NCBI RefSeq assembly: GCF_018139685.1
Contig: NZ_JAGSPN010000013.1
Location: 1 to 64,000 of the forward strand
Length of the DNA: 64,000 bases
Direction of reading: 5' to 3'
DNA from: Cognatundibacterium luofuense
Lineage (GTDB): Bacteria; Pseudomonadota; Gammaproteobacteria; Burkholderiales; Burkholderiaceae_D
Both the position numbers and the translations under genes were made by a program. Below, one piece after another: positions 7,912 through 19,900 of this stretch. The notes under the pieces are model-generated. The model had not been told where the DNA came from, did no database searches, and saw only the letters and a list, made by a program, of their open reading frames with translations. The stretch's first letter is position 1; each line of letters starts with the position of its first letter.

Positions 7912-8277
7912 ATGAATTACCCATCCGATCAGTTGCAACCGATTACCCGCCTGCCAGCGCTGCTCGAAGCGATTTCACGTCAGCTGCAATTCTTGCAGGA
8001 ACAAATCACCACGCTGCAAAAATTGCGGCAAAGTCAGGAAACGCTGGATGAACTGTCGCTGGCGCGTCTGCGGCGTATTTACAGCGAAATGGCCGACTTA
8101 CCGCACCTGCTGCATGAACAGTTGGTGTACTGGGATACCGTCGCCGTCACCACGGAACAGCGTAGCAATCTGGAATTATTTGCACAGTGCATTACGGTGC
8201 TGGACGATGGCATTGCGGTGATTCTGGAACTGATACAGTTGCTGCGCACCCGTTACTCTGCCCGAATAGGCGCCTGA
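7912..8277 (+). CDS. Small helical protein of unknown function
   Basis: 121 residues, not recognised. The sequence is almost entirely predicted helix: leucine- and glutamine-rich (LLEAISRQLQFLQEQITTLQ, SQETLDELSLARLRRIYSEM), with coiled-coil character around residues 20-55. No signal peptide or membrane segment. The ATG lies 92 bp right of the MITE-like element; a short palindromic GGTAACACCTGTTACC precedes it at about 7876. It stands alone, with the convergent asparaginase gene on its right. Confidence 0.65.
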   Translation: MNYPSDQLQPITRLPALLEAISRQLQFLQEQITTLQKLRQSQETLDELSLARLRRIYSEMADLPHLLHEQLVYWDTVAVTTEQRSNLELFAQCITVLDDGIAVILELIQLLRTRYSARIGA

Positions 8278-8326
8278 GCAAGTCCCTGAACACCGCCCAG
8301 AATACCTGCTGACTGCGTCGCACCAT

Positions 8327-8350
8327 AAAAAAAGGCAAGCGTTGCCTTTG
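8327..8350 (-). terminator. Rho-independent terminator, probably of the asparaginase gene
   Basis: On the minus strand, GGCAACGCTTGCC forms a 5-bp stem (GGCAA/TTGCC) followed by seven T residues. It lies about 120 bp beyond the asparaginase stop at 8468 and 50 bp after the convergent gene ending at 8277. Confidence 0.6.
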
Positions 8351-8467
8351 CCACGCTTGCCAAACCGGAGTGACGGCCTGACGTGCCGTCCACGAGGGGA
8401 AACCGGTACTCTCCACTACCACGTTGCAGCACCACTGCAACGCTCGTTCCTGCTTCAGACAATCAAA

Positions 8468-9865
<1,398 letters not shown>

Positions 9866-11134
9866 TTATTTCGGAGCAGAAAGTGCCGTTACGGTAATTT
9901 CCACGGGGGCACTGTTGACCGTACCGTCGTTCACAATCAGGCGTGCGGTGTAAGTTCCCGGCAGATCCACACTGAAGGTTGTTCGCGGTAAATACGGGGT
10001 TGGGAATGCTGCTTTACTGCCAGCAGGTACACTGACCAGTGTCCAGTTGAAGCTCAGGCGGTCACCGTCAACATCGTAACTGGCTGTGCCATCAACCAGT
10101 GCATCCTTGCCGGCTTCCCAGTTGCCGTTACCAATCGGTGTTATTTTCGCAACCGGTGCGGTATTTCCGTTTTTCGCGATGATCGTGACCGTCGCTGGCT
10201 GGCTGTCGACTTTTCCGTCGTTCACAATCAGTGTCGCAATATACTGCCCGACAGCATCCGTTCTGAATAACGGGCGAGCGACATTGTTTGCCGATAACGT
10301 TGCCTTGCTGGTTTCAGGCGCACTCAGCGTCCATTTGTAAGTCAGCGGATCGCCATTCGGATCATAACTGCTGCTGCCGTCCAGCGTTACCTGCGTACCG
10401 GGCGTGACCGTCTGACCAGTTGCTGTCAGCGCGACCGGCGCAGCGTTGACGGTCGCAGAAGTCACAGTCACTGAGGCAGCAGCGCTGTCTGCCTGACCGT
10501 CATTCACCACCAGTGTCGCAACATAGTTACCATCAAGGTCTGCTGTAAATGTCGGATTCATGGCTGTTGCAGACGACAGCGTCGCCTTACTTCCGGAAGG
10601 TATGGTGCTGAGGTTCCATTTGTAGGTAATCGTATCGCCATTGCCGTCATAACTCTGACTACCGTCCAGAGTTACCAACTTTCCTGTTACAACGCTCTGT
10701 GCTTTTCCCGCATCGGCAACCGGAATCATATTTTTCACCGTAGCCGAAACCGTCACAGTTGCAGGTGCACTATCGGTTTTTCCATCATTCACCACCAGCG
10801 TGAAAACATATGCGCCGGTTTCATCCGCAGTAAACGTCGGGCGGGCATCGGTCAGTGAAGACAAGTACGCATTACTTTTCGCCGGACGGCTTGTTAACTT
10901 CCACGTGTATTTCAACGTATCGCCATCCGCATCAGCACTGCCAGTGGCATCCAGCGTTACCAGACTGCCGGTGTACACGCTTTGCGCTTTTCCGGCATTC
11001 GCCACCGGCGCAGAATTCACTTTCGGCGTCGTTGCAGAAGCGGTATTGTCAGAGGAAGAAGAGCCGCCGCAGGCGGTCAGTACAGCCACTGCCAGCATCG
11101 GCAGGGCGATCAGTTGCAAACTACGTTTCATCAT
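9866..11134 (-). CDS. Lipoprotein with four PKD-type repeats
   Basis: 422 residues. The N-terminus is a lipoprotein signal (LPMLAVAVLTACGG, lipidated Cys), followed by a Ser-rich linker. The rest is four tandem Ig-like repeats of about 95 residues, each with the pattern APVA(N/D)AG..Q.V..G..VTLDGS.SYD.(D/N)GD.L.Y.W and ending YVATLVVNDG..(D/N)SAPATVTV, the hallmark of PKD/REJ-like domains. Such modules usually act in surface adhesion or as spacers for secreted enzymes; there is no catalytic domain. It lies 89 bp downstream of an exported unknown protein gene on the same strand and may be co-transcribed with it. Confidence 0.85.
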   Translation of the reverse strand: MMKRSLQLIALPMLAVAVLTACGGSSSSDNTASATTPKVNSAPVANAGKAQSVYTGSLVTLDATGSADADGDTLKYTWKLTSRPAKSNAYLSSLTDARPTFTADETGAYVFTLVVNDGKTDSAPATVTVSATVKNMIPVADAGKAQSVVTGKLVTLDGSQSYDGNGDTITYKWNLSTIPSGSKATLSSATAMNPTFTADLDGNYVATLVVNDGQADSAAASVTVTSATVNAAPVALTATGQTVTPGTQVTLDGSSSYDPNGDPLTYKWTLSAPETSKATLSANNVARPLFRTDAVGQYIATLIVNDGKVDSQPATVTIIAKNGNTAPVAKITPIGNGNWEAGKDALVDGTASYDVDGDRLSFNWTLVSVPAGSKAAFPTPYLPRTTFSVDLPGTYTARLIVNDGTVNSAPVEITVTALSAPK

Positions 11135-11223
11135 ATTCTCCGGAGGGTGTTAACGTCCGCCCGCATCAGGGCGGAACTTTCCGGCAGGTGGATATCCTGC
11201 CGCTGTGTTGTCTGACCGGGTGA

Positions 11224-12519
11224 TCAGCGGGTCTTGGCTGCAGACTGATATTTCAGTGCTGCTGCTTTTTCAATTGCGACGGGAAGCGCACTGGCGGGCA
11301 ATGCATATTCATACTGTCCGGCCCAGCGTTCACCGAAGTACACGCCCGGCGGTGCTTTCTCAACCAGATAAAAGCGGTTAGTCCAGTATTTACTGTCCTG
11401 ATCCTGGAACACCGCGACATACACGCGGCTGCGCGAAACAATGGTGTCGGCATAGGTATTGTTGACCCACTGCTTTTTATGCTGTGTTTCAAACGCAGTT
11501 GCCGGATAGGTATACACCAGACGGAATGTACGGGTGGACTGGGTTCCGCCAACTGCCTGGGTTTTGATCAGGATATTCCACTGCTGTTTTGCGGCTTCCA
11601 TTTCGGCGCGGGTTGCCAGTTCTGCCGCTGGTTCGCGCAAAGCCAGATTCGGATCGGCAGTCGCTGCAGTATTTTCCAGCGCAGTATCGAATGCAGCATT
11701 TGCCATCCGGTATTGACTGACTATGCGCTCCGCCGTCCATGCTTTCGCAGCCTCTTCTTTTCCGGCTTTGACTAACATCGGCAGCACGGTTCCCTGACGC
11801 AGCAGGTTATGGCCGTCCGGACTGGTTTTATCACCGGCAAACGGAGGCGGTCCCACATACAGAATACCGGGTTCCAGCTCCAGCAAGGTTTCCAGACCGG
11901 TCGGCACCAGTTTGTCCGGCACCGCGTTGCCCTGCAGATCCGTTTTATAAATCATCTGGCCGTATAAAAAGTGCTGACGGGAAGCGGGATTCCCTTCCCG
12001 TAACAGAAAATGCGTAGTGTTTTGCAAAGCCCGCAGATTGCGGTCTTTATACGTTGAAGTACGGCTGAACTGCGCTTTAGGAACCAGTTTGGCCGGATCA
12101 TTTGCCTCGTAGCTGTGACGTGTCCAGATCGTTGCGACGCCGGTGGCATCATCATATTCCACAAGGAATTTCCCCACAGCAAAAGCACCGGCCTGATTCA
12201 GGGAAACACCACCCATAGGAACATTGGCGAAATAAACGCCACTAATACCGCGCTTATCAGTCTGCACCTTTTTCTGATCCAGCAAGCCGTCCGCTTTATC
12301 CTCTTCCAGCTGCTTCTTGTCGGATGCACTGAGCGTGTTTTGCTGCAAACCACCGCTGTTGGATGGCTGGGCAACTTTTTGCACCGCTTGTTCAACCAGC
12401 TTGCCGAACAGGCTTTGTGCATGCACCGGAACCGTGCAAATCAATAAACTGCCCGAAACCGCAGCAGCTAAGGCGGCGGATAATGTCTGACTACGAGTCT
12501 GCACTTCTGAAGATTTCAT
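11224..12519 (-). CDS. Exported protein of unknown function
   Basis: 431 residues, not recognised. It has a signal peptide (AALAAAVSGSLLICTVPVHA, then QSLFGKLVEQAVQKV), no further membrane segments and one mid-length Lys/Asp-rich stretch (SASDKKQLEEDKADG). The mature protein is mixed alpha/beta with many aromatic residues and a repeated LEPGILYVGPPPFAGDK-type turn. There is no lipobox or recognised catalytic motif. It lies directly upstream of the PKD lipoprotein gene on the same strand, so a shared cell-envelope job is possible. The divergent response regulator starts 260 bp away. Confidence 0.7.
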   Translation of the reverse strand: MKSSEVQTRSQTLSAALAAAVSGSLLICTVPVHAQSLFGKLVEQAVQKVAQPSNSGGLQQNTLSASDKKQLEEDKADGLLDQKKVQTDKRGISGVYFANVPMGGVSLNQAGAFAVGKFLVEYDDATGVATIWTRHSYEANDPAKLVPKAQFSRTSTYKDRNLRALQNTTHFLLREGNPASRQHFLYGQMIYKTDLQGNAVPDKLVPTGLETLLELEPGILYVGPPPFAGDKTSPDGHNLLRQGTVLPMLVKAGKEEAAKAWTAERIVSQYRMANAAFDTALENTAATADPNLALREPAAELATRAEMEAAKQQWNILIKTQAVGGTQSTRTFRLVYTYPATAFETQHKKQWVNNTYADTIVSRSRVYVAVFQDQDSKYWTNRFYLVEKAPPGVYFGERWAGQYEYALPASALPVAIEKAAALKYQSAAKTR

Positions 12520-12778
12520 CGGAGATCCTGTTTCATAAGAGAGATTCCGGTGCTGCCTGATACTGACTTCTGCCGCAGATTAAACAGCAACGCACCGGAT
12601 CGATTTATCAAAATGATTTCTTATACATTTCGACAACATCTTATAAAATGCAGGACGCATTGAAATCACATGAAAATGTGGCAAAGATGTGAAGTTCTGT
12701 GTATATGATGTGATCTGCCAGCATGTTTTGCGCCATTCACTGCCGGTTCAGTTCACAGATTTTCAATTCGTGATGCTT

Positions 12779-13444
12779 ATGAACGTCAAAATCGGGATCG
12801 TCGAAGACAACCCGCGCACCCTAAACCGCTTCAGCAAGGCCATCAGTGAACATACTGGCTGGCACTGTGCTTTCGCCTGCAGCCGGCTGGCGGATGCGAT
12901 GCAACTGATTCACGAACATTCCATTGATGTTTTATTGCTGGATCTCGGATTACCCGATGGTGCCGGTATTGACCTGATTCCGTTCACGCTGCGTCGTCAG
13001 CCGGCATGTCAGATTCTGATTATTTCGGTGTTCGGCGACGAGGAAAATGTGATTCGCTGTGTAGAGGCAGGCGCATCCGGTTATCTGCTGAAGGGCCAGG
13101 GCGACGATGATCTGGCGGAGCATCTGCAAGATTTACTCAATGGCGGCTCGCCGATGTCACCACAGATTGCACGCCGGGTTCTCAAACAACTGCGTCAGTA
13201 CGCCAGTCCGGCGCCGGTATCCGGTAACGGAGGGGTGACCGAATCAGCGCTGAATGATCTGACCAGTAAAGAACTGGAAATTCTGAAAGACCTCGCCATC
13301 GGCCATACCTACAGCGAAGTGGCTGCCAATTTGCATATCAGTCTGAATACTGTACGCCACCATGTTAAGAGTATTTACAGCAAGCTCTACGTCAATTCAC
13401 GCACGCAGGCAATTAACACTGCAGCCCGTCTCGGCTTACTGTGA
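12779..13444 (+). CDS. NarL/FixJ-family response regulator
   Basis: About 221 residues from ATG 12779 (MNVKIGIVEDN). An ATG at 12773 and a longer frame from 12689 also exist, but the receiver domain begins here. The receiver has the acidic pair VEDN, the phospho-acceptor in LLLDLGLPDGAG (about residue 54), the Thr/Ser strand IISVFGD and the switch Lys in GYLLKG. The C-terminal LuxR helix-turn-helix reads LTSKELEILKDLAIGHTYSEVA followed by SLNTVRHHVKSIYSKL. It is a DNA-binding partner of the histidine kinase that starts 4 bp after its stop codon. Confidence 0.92.
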   Translation: MNVKIGIVEDNPRTLNRFSKAISEHTGWHCAFACSRLADAMQLIHEHSIDVLLLDLGLPDGAGIDLIPFTLRRQPACQILIISVFGDEENVIRCVEAGASGYLLKGQGDDDLAEHLQDLLNGGSPMSPQIARRVLKQLRQYASPAPVSGNGGVTESALNDLTSKELEILKDLAIGHTYSEVAANLHISLNTVRHHVKSIYSKLYVNSRTQAINTAARLGLL

Positions 13445-13448
13445 AACA

Positions 13449-15302
13449 ATGATCTCCGCCGAATCCACTCCTTTCACACAATGGCTGCGCGGCTGGCTGG
13501 CGATACTCTTTCTGCTGCTATGCATGCTGATCTGTTTACAGGCAAAAGCCGCAACAACAGAGATTACGGAAGCTGAACTGGCGCAGGGACAATTCAGCGC
13601 ATCCAGCGCCGCACAAGGCCAGTGGCAAAAAGTCGCACTCTCCGATGTCTGGCGCAGGCAAAGCCCTTGTCGGCAGGGAATCTGGACTTACCGGATTCCG
13701 GTCAGTATTTTCCCCGACCCGCAAGACCGTTCGCTGCTGATTTACCGCGCAGGTAACCGGCTGCGATTTTTACTGGGTGATACCAAAATCGGCGAAGCCG
13801 GTGAATTTCAGAATCAGGATACCGATGTCAGTAACCACGCCACCATGCTGAAGCTGCCTGCGGCCAGTCAGTCTGATGGCGCAAACACTTTGTATATACA
13901 GGTGGCCGGTGACTGTCGCCGCTACTCAGGCCTGTCGCAAATGCTGGCGGGGACTTATGAAGAAATTCAGCCTCTGCACGGCAGGAAGGTTGGCATCTTT
14001 ATCTGGTCAACCGTCGCAATCGTTGTGGTCTGCTGCATATTGTGTTTTGTCAGTCTCAGTGCGGCGATTCTGTACCGCTCTTTCAACGCACTGCTGTTCG
14101 GAATTACCTGCGGATTCTGGGCGTTGCGCGCCTGGCTGTGGTCTATGCATGCATTACCGCTGCCATACGCTGTATGGTTCTTCCTGATCGACCTGAGCTT
14201 TGGTATCTGGATGTCGCTGATCTGCATCCTCGCAATGCGTATCAACCATATCCGGCTTCGCTGGCTGGAGCTGGCACAGTGGATAACACTTGCATTTTTT
14301 CTTGGCAGCTCAGTCGCGCTGGTGTTCGGCGCACCACCTCTGTTCAAAGCGCTGGGCATTGATCTGGTCGTTTTAGCAGGAACCGGTGCCCTGATCTCAA
14401 TCATGGTTCAGGCATTCCGCAAACCGGCACCGGGTAACATCGCGGTTGCCCTGGCTGGTTTTGTCATGCTGATTCTGGGTATGTATGATCACTGGAATGT
14501 CTGGATGACGACTGCACCGGATGCTTATCAGCGGTTTTACTTTACGCCGCTGATTGTGCTGTTCTTTATTCTGGCAGTCGGTATTGTGCTGAATCTGCAG
14601 TATATGCGCGCCATGCGCAGTGATGCGCAATACAAAAAAGTACTGGAAGCAGAAGTCAGCCGTCAGCGTGCCATTCTGGAGCGGCACCATCAGGCGCTGG
14701 CACAGCAAGCCCGTCAGGAAGCGGTAACGTCAGAGCGGGAAAGGATTATGAAGGATATGCATGACGGGCTGGGTTCGCAACTGGTCGGTCTGATGTCTCT
14801 GGTGCAAACAGCGCCGCAACAACAATCGGAAATTGAACATGAATTGCAGCAGGCACTCGATACTCTGCGCGCCACCATTGATACACTCAGCCCGAGCGGC
14901 GAAGATCTGACCACAGTGCTGGCACAATTCCGTTTCCGCCATGAATCCCGGTTCAAACGCGCCGGCATTCAGTTGCACTGGCGGGTCAAACCGTTTTCCA
15001 GCACAGAGTGGAGTTCAAACGGCCTCATTCAGTTTGAACAAATGATCCGTGAAATTTTCACCAATATCATCAAACATGCCGGAGCCAGCGAAATCTGGGT
15101 AGATGCCGGCACGAATACCGAAGACAATTTTTTGTTTATTCAGGATAACGGCAAAGGTTTCGATGCTTCAGGTAACAGCGGACGTGGGCTGAAAAATCTC
15201 AGCCAGCGGGCAACTGAAATCGGAATACGACTCAGCATCGACAGTACACCTGGCATCGGTACGACCGTTTCACTGTACTGGTCATTAATGCGGAAAAACT
15301 GA
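13449..15302 (+). CDS. Membrane sensor histidine kinase, NarX/DegS (HisKA_3) type
   Basis: 617 residues from ATG 13449. A signal/anchor segment (LAILFLLLCMLICLQAKA) precedes a periplasmic sensor domain of about 150 residues with two Cys (near SPCRQG and GDCRRYSG). Six to seven membrane segments follow (roughly 185-400), as in 7TM-DISM-type sensors. Then a coiled coil, the phospho-acceptor box RIMKDMHDGLGSQLVG (His about 438) and an ATP-binding domain with EIFTNIIKHAGAS, DNGKGFD and GRGLKNLSQRA. It should phosphorylate the NarL-type regulator encoded 4 bp upstream. The signal is unknown. A copy of the 90-bp repeat lies 58 bp after the stop. Confidence 0.9.
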   Translation: MISAESTPFTQWLRGWLAILFLLLCMLICLQAKAATTEITEAELAQGQFSASSAAQGQWQKVALSDVWRRQSPCRQGIWTYRIPVSIFPDPQDRSLLIYRAGNRLRFLLGDTKIGEAGEFQNQDTDVSNHATMLKLPAASQSDGANTLYIQVAGDCRRYSGLSQMLAGTYEEIQPLHGRKVGIFIWSTVAIVVVCCILCFVSLSAAILYRSFNALLFGITCGFWALRAWLWSMHALPLPYAVWFFLIDLSFGIWMSLICILAMRINHIRLRWLELAQWITLAFFLGSSVALVFGAPPLFKALGIDLVVLAGTGALISIMVQAFRKPAPGNIAVALAGFVMLILGMYDHWNVWMTTAPDAYQRFYFTPLIVLFFILAVGIVLNLQYMRAMRSDAQYKKVLEAEVSRQRAILERHHQALAQQARQEAVTSERERIMKDMHDGLGSQLVGLMSLVQTAPQQQSEIEHELQQALDTLRATIDTLSPSGEDLTTVLAQFRFRHESRFKRAGIQLHWRVKPFSSTEWSSNGLIQFEQMIREIFTNIIKHAGASEIWVDAGTNTEDNFLFIQDNGKGFDASGNSGRGLKNLSQRATEIGIRLSIDSTPGIGTTVSLYWSLMRKN

Positions 15303-15360
15303 TCCAGCAGGCTCAACCCCGTTTTCCACTGAAAAACCACCCGAAAAAGCGCCGGACAGC

Positions 15361-15450
15361 CTCAAATGCGGTGTTCTGCATAGCGATCCGGCGGTCGTCG
15401 GCAGAAAGTCCGGGCCTCGGGAAAGGCCAGATGAGGACTTCTGCACAATC
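15361..15450 (+). repeat. Dispersed ~90-bp repeat, copy C
   Basis: CTCAAATGCGGTGTTCTGCA start, core GGTCGTCGGCAGAAAGTCCG, end ACTTCTGCACAATC. It sits between the convergent 3' ends of the histidine kinase and the efflux outer-membrane gene. Confidence 0.9.
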
Positions 15451-15478
15451 TGAGCGTAAAAAACAGCGATGAAACCCT

Positions 15479-16975
15479 TTATTGCTGCGCGACGGGCGAT
15501 GCGGTTGCGGCGAGCTTGTCAGGCATGCTGACACCCATCGCCGCGTACAAGGCCACGGTATCTGCGTAACGACTCAGCCGCGCCTGCAGCAACGCCAGAC
15601 TGGCTTGCTGCTCTGCCAGCTGTGCCTGCAACACATTCTGCAGCGGAATTGCACCGGCTGCGCGTTGTTTGCGGGTGACTTCCAGCGCTTTCAGGGTCGC
15701 TTGCTGCGCCTTGCTGTTCAACTGCCATTGCTGACTGTCCGCATCCAGCGCGCGCAGGGTATCCGCCACATTCTGAAACGCATTCAGCAGCACGCTGCGG
15801 TATTGCGCCGCTGCCTGCTGATACTGTGCTTCGGCTGAACGTTGCTGATGCAGCAGCGCACCGCCACGGAATACCGGCTGCGTCAGATTCGCACCCAGAT
15901 TCCAGAACGATGAATTGCCTTTCAGCAGATTTGCCAGCGTCAGGCTGCTGCTGCCCAGCGTGCCGGTCAGGCTCAGATTAGGCAAACGGGCTGCCACGGC
16001 AACGCCAATCTGTGCATTCGCTGCCTGTAACTGCGCTTCTGCGATGCGGATATCCGGACGCCGTTCCAGCAATTCCGACGGAATACTCAGTGGTAACTGC
16101 GATGGTAGCTGGAGTTGCGCCAGTGTGAATTCCGCTGGCAGCGTATCGCCGGGCAGCAAACCCAGCAATACACGCAACTGCCCGCGCTGCTGATCCAGCG
16201 CCCGCTGCACCGGTACCAGACCGGCTTCTGCCTGTGCCAGTGCCGCTTCCTGCGTAGCGACATCCGCTGTTGACGCAATACCCAGCGCTTTTTGCTGACG
16301 GGTTAGTTCTGCCAGCTGACGGTTCGCCAGCAATTGCGCCTGTGCGATCTGCAACTGTTCACGCAAACCGGCTTCCTGCACCGCTGCCAGAATCACATTC
16401 GATACCAGCGTCGTGCGTGCCGCCTGTACCTGAAAACCGGCAGCATCCACCTGCGCCGCAGCGGCTTCGTTCTGACGTTTCAGTCCGCCTGCCAGATCAA
16501 GGTTATAGCTGACACTGACCTGTGCCGTGTGCAACGTGTAAAAGCCTGCGCCGGAAGCCGCCGGACTGGCCAGCGGGTCGGCCACTTTCTGACGTGTCGG
16601 CTGCCAGCTGGCATCGACCGATGGCAGCAAACCAGCACGCAATACCAGCGCATTTTCCTGCGCCACTTTCAGCGCCGCATTGGTTGCCTGCAGATCCGCA
16701 TTATTGCTGAGTGCCGTCGCAATCAGCTGGTTCAGCGCTTCCGATCCGAAAGCCTTCCACCAGCCATCCTGCACATCCAGACCCGGCAGCAATTGCTGTA
16801 CGACGGCTTTTTCATCCGCAGTGACTTTACCGGTAGTAGCTTGCGTCGCTTGCTGCGGTAAACCAGCCTGATGTCCGGCCAGCAAATCCGGCCGCTGATA
16901 ATCCGGACCCGCAGTACACGCTGCCAGAGCGGAAACACACGCCAGTGTCAGTAATGATGTTGAAAATCGCATCAT
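15479..16975 (-). CDS. RND efflux outer-membrane factor lipoprotein (NodT/TolC family)
   Basis: 498 residues. Lipoprotein signal SLLTLACVSALAACTAGPDY (lipid-anchored Cys), then two homologous TolC-type halves of long helices rich in Ala/Gln/Leu, with the family motifs GPDYQRPDL, WWKAFG.EALNQLI, SYNLDLAGGLKRQNEAA, IPSELLERRPDIRIAEAQL and TQPVFRGGALLHQQRSAEAQY. It forms the trimeric outer-membrane channel of the tripartite pump. Its ATG overlaps the stop of the RND gene (ATGA). It is the third gene of the adaptor-pump-channel operon. A NodT-type lipoprotein rather than CzcC-like sequence is notable beside a CzcA-type pump. Confidence 0.92.
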   Translation of the reverse strand: MMRFSTSLLTLACVSALAACTAGPDYQRPDLLAGHQAGLPQQATQATTGKVTADEKAVVQQLLPGLDVQDGWWKAFGSEALNQLIATALSNNADLQATNAALKVAQENALVLRAGLLPSVDASWQPTRQKVADPLASPAASGAGFYTLHTAQVSVSYNLDLAGGLKRQNEAAAAQVDAAGFQVQAARTTLVSNVILAAVQEAGLREQLQIAQAQLLANRQLAELTRQQKALGIASTADVATQEAALAQAEAGLVPVQRALDQQRGQLRVLLGLLPGDTLPAEFTLAQLQLPSQLPLSIPSELLERRPDIRIAEAQLQAANAQIGVAVAARLPNLSLTGTLGSSSLTLANLLKGNSSFWNLGANLTQPVFRGGALLHQQRSAEAQYQQAAAQYRSVLLNAFQNVADTLRALDADSQQWQLNSKAQQATLKALEVTRKQRAAGAIPLQNVLQAQLAEQQASLALLQARLSRYADTVALYAAMGVSMPDKLAATASPVAQQ

Positions 16976-19900
16976 GCCTCTCCTTCGCTGGCATCAAATT
17001 GCACCGGTTGTTCCGCGACCTTTTTACGGTTACGCACACCGGATTCAATCATGTAATACAAAGCCGGCAGCACAATCAGCGTCAGTGCGGTTGCCGTAAT
17101 CAGGCCACCCACCACCACCGTTGCCAGCGGACGCTGCACATCGCTGCCGAGGCCATGCGCCATCGCTGCTGGAATCAGACCCAGTGCAGCGACGGTTGCG
17201 GTGGTCAGCACCGGACGCAAACGTTCGCTGGCAGCATGAATCACGGCTTCCTTCAGGCTGATATCGGTTTGCTTGCTCCAGCGGTTCAGATTGGAAATCA
17301 TAATAATCGCATTCAGTACCGCCACCCCGAACAAGGCAATAAACCCGACCGCAGAAGACACATTCAGCGTCATATCGCGCAAATGCAGCGCACACAAACC
17401 ACCGAGCGTTGCCAGCGGTACGGCAGACAAAATCAGTGCCGGCTGACGCAGATTTTTAAATTCGCCGAACAGCAGTACAAACATCAGTGCCAGTACCATC
17501 GGCAGAATCATCGCCAGACGCGCCTGCGCCCGTTGCTGATTTTCAAACTGCCCGCCCCAGTGAATAGAAAAACGGCTGTGGTCATACTGCACCTGTTTTT
17601 CAATCGCCGCATGGGCATCATCCAGAAAGCCTGCCAGATCACGGTTACGCAGATTCAGACGCACGGTCAGATGGCGTTTACCCATTTCACGGGTAATCGT
17701 GGTTTCACCTTCGGCAAAGGAAATGCGTGCCACCTGCGACAGAGGAATCTGTGCATTCGACGGCGTAATCAGCGTCAAATGACCAATCGCTTCCGGACTG
17801 TTGACCATGGTGTTTTTGAAGCGGGCAGCGATGTTATAGCTGCGCTCATCAATGAACACTTGCGTGACCGGCGCACCACCGATACCGGTTTGTATCAGAC
17901 TCATCACATCGGCGACATTGATACCAAGCCGCGCAGCAGCCAGTCTGTCCACATCCACTTTCAGCTGCGGCAGCGGTGGTTCCTGATCAATAATCACATC
18001 CTCCGCACCGGGAACCGCACTCAGGGTACGCACCACATCATTCGCAATACGGCGGGTTTCGCGGAAATCATTACCCATCACTTTGACTACCAGATCGCTG
18101 TGTGCACCGGCCAGTTTGTCCAGCACGCCGTCTATCATCGGCTGACTGAAACCAACCTGCGTGCCGGGCAGTTTTTTGAACCGCTCTGCCATTTTTGCGA
18201 TCAGTTCCTGCTTGGTCAGACCGCTTTTCCATTCGCTGTAAGGATGCAGTGTGACGGCGGTTTCGATATGCGAAGGCGTGAACGGATCGGTACCATCATC
18301 ATTACGTCCGAGCTGGGTCACAACGTGATTCACCTCCGGAAATTCCAGCGTTGCTTCGCGCAGCGCATCTGCCATGCGGGTGGCTTTATCCAGCGCAATG
18401 CCCGGTGGCAGCGTCACTTGCAGCCAGATCGAACCTTCATCCAAGTACGGCAGGAAGTCACGGCCTATAGTCGCGCCGCTGACGATCACTGCCGCCAGCG
18501 TCGCGATAAAAATCCCTGTTACCACGCGGCTGCGACCTACCAGCCAGTTCAGCACTTGCCCGTAGCGCGGTTTCAGCCATTCCAGCACCGGATTATGGAA
18601 AATTTTCAGCGGCTTTTTCAGAGCCATATAAGACAGGCCCGGAATCAGTAACAGCGCAACCAGCAAAGCGCCGAGCAGCGCAAAGCCAACCGCGTATGCC
18701 ATCGGCGAAAACAGTTTGTATTCAATCCGCTGGAATGCGAACAAAGGCAGATACGCAATGATGATGACCAGAATCCCGAAAAACACTGGCCGCGTCACCT
18801 GACGTACCGACTGCATGATGTCTTTGCCCTGCAGTGTCGCGTCCGGCTCTTCTTCGCGGCGGCGCAGGATGTTTTCCATCATCACAATTGCACCGTCCAC
18901 GATAATCCCGAAATCAATCGCGCCCAGCGACAGCAAATTCGCCGGAATTTTAAAATGGTGCATCAGGATAAACGCAATCAGCAGAGAGACCGGAATCGTG
19001 ATCGCAACGATAATCGCCGCACGCGGACTGCCGAGAAACAGCAGCAATACCAGCGTGACCAGCGCAATCCCTTCAATCAGCGTGTGGCTGACGGTGCTGA
19101 CCGTTGCATTCACCAGATTGCTGCGGTCCATATACGGCACCACCTGCACATCTTTCGGCAAAATCTGCTCGTTCAGTTCCTTCACAGCTTCATGCACACC
19201 CGCCATCACACGTGAAGGGTTTTCATTTTTCAGCAGCAGCGTAATGCCCTCGACCGAATCCGGATTGTGATCAATACCCAGCACGCCGTGACGTTCCTGA
19301 TGGCCGTAAGTCACTTGTCCCAGATCGCGCAATAACACCGGCACACCAGCCTTTTGCGTGATGACGATATTGCCCAGATCATCCAGATTACGGATCAGAC
19401 CAACGCCGCGCACCACCATGCCCTGCTCACCACGGGTCAGCACGCTGCCGCCCGCATTCGCATTATTTGCATTGATCGCTGCGGTAATCTGGTTCAGCGA
19501 CACGTTGTATTTACTCAGTGCTGCCGGGTCCAGTTCCAGCATAAACTGGGTCGTAATGCCGCCGAAATTCGCGACATCCACCACGCCGGACACTTGTTTC
19601 AGCCGCGGAATGACTTTCCACAACTGCAATTCAGACAATTCGCGCAGGCTGCGGGTTTTCGATACCAGGGTGTAGCGGAAAATTTCACCAATCGGCGAAG
19701 TCAGCGGGTCCAGCCCCGGTTGTGCGCCGTAAGGCAAAGCCACCGTGCTGATACGCTCCTGCAAACGCTGGCGCGACCAGTAATCATCAGCACCGTCTTT
19801 GAATACGACGGTAATCAGCGATAAGCCAAAGGTACTTTTGGAACGCATGATATGCATGCCGGGCGTACCCATGATCTGACGTTCCAGCGGAATCGTAATC

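Noticed and set aside
7631-7924. Open frames on both strands within the MITE-like element
   Set aside because: They arise from the inverted repeats, lack ribosome-binding sites and have no protein-like motifs.
16945-18651. 568-codon plus-strand frame opposite the RND gene
   Set aside because: Composition rich in His, Gln and Arg, no homology features; it is the antisense shadow of the pump gene, whose motifs are clear.
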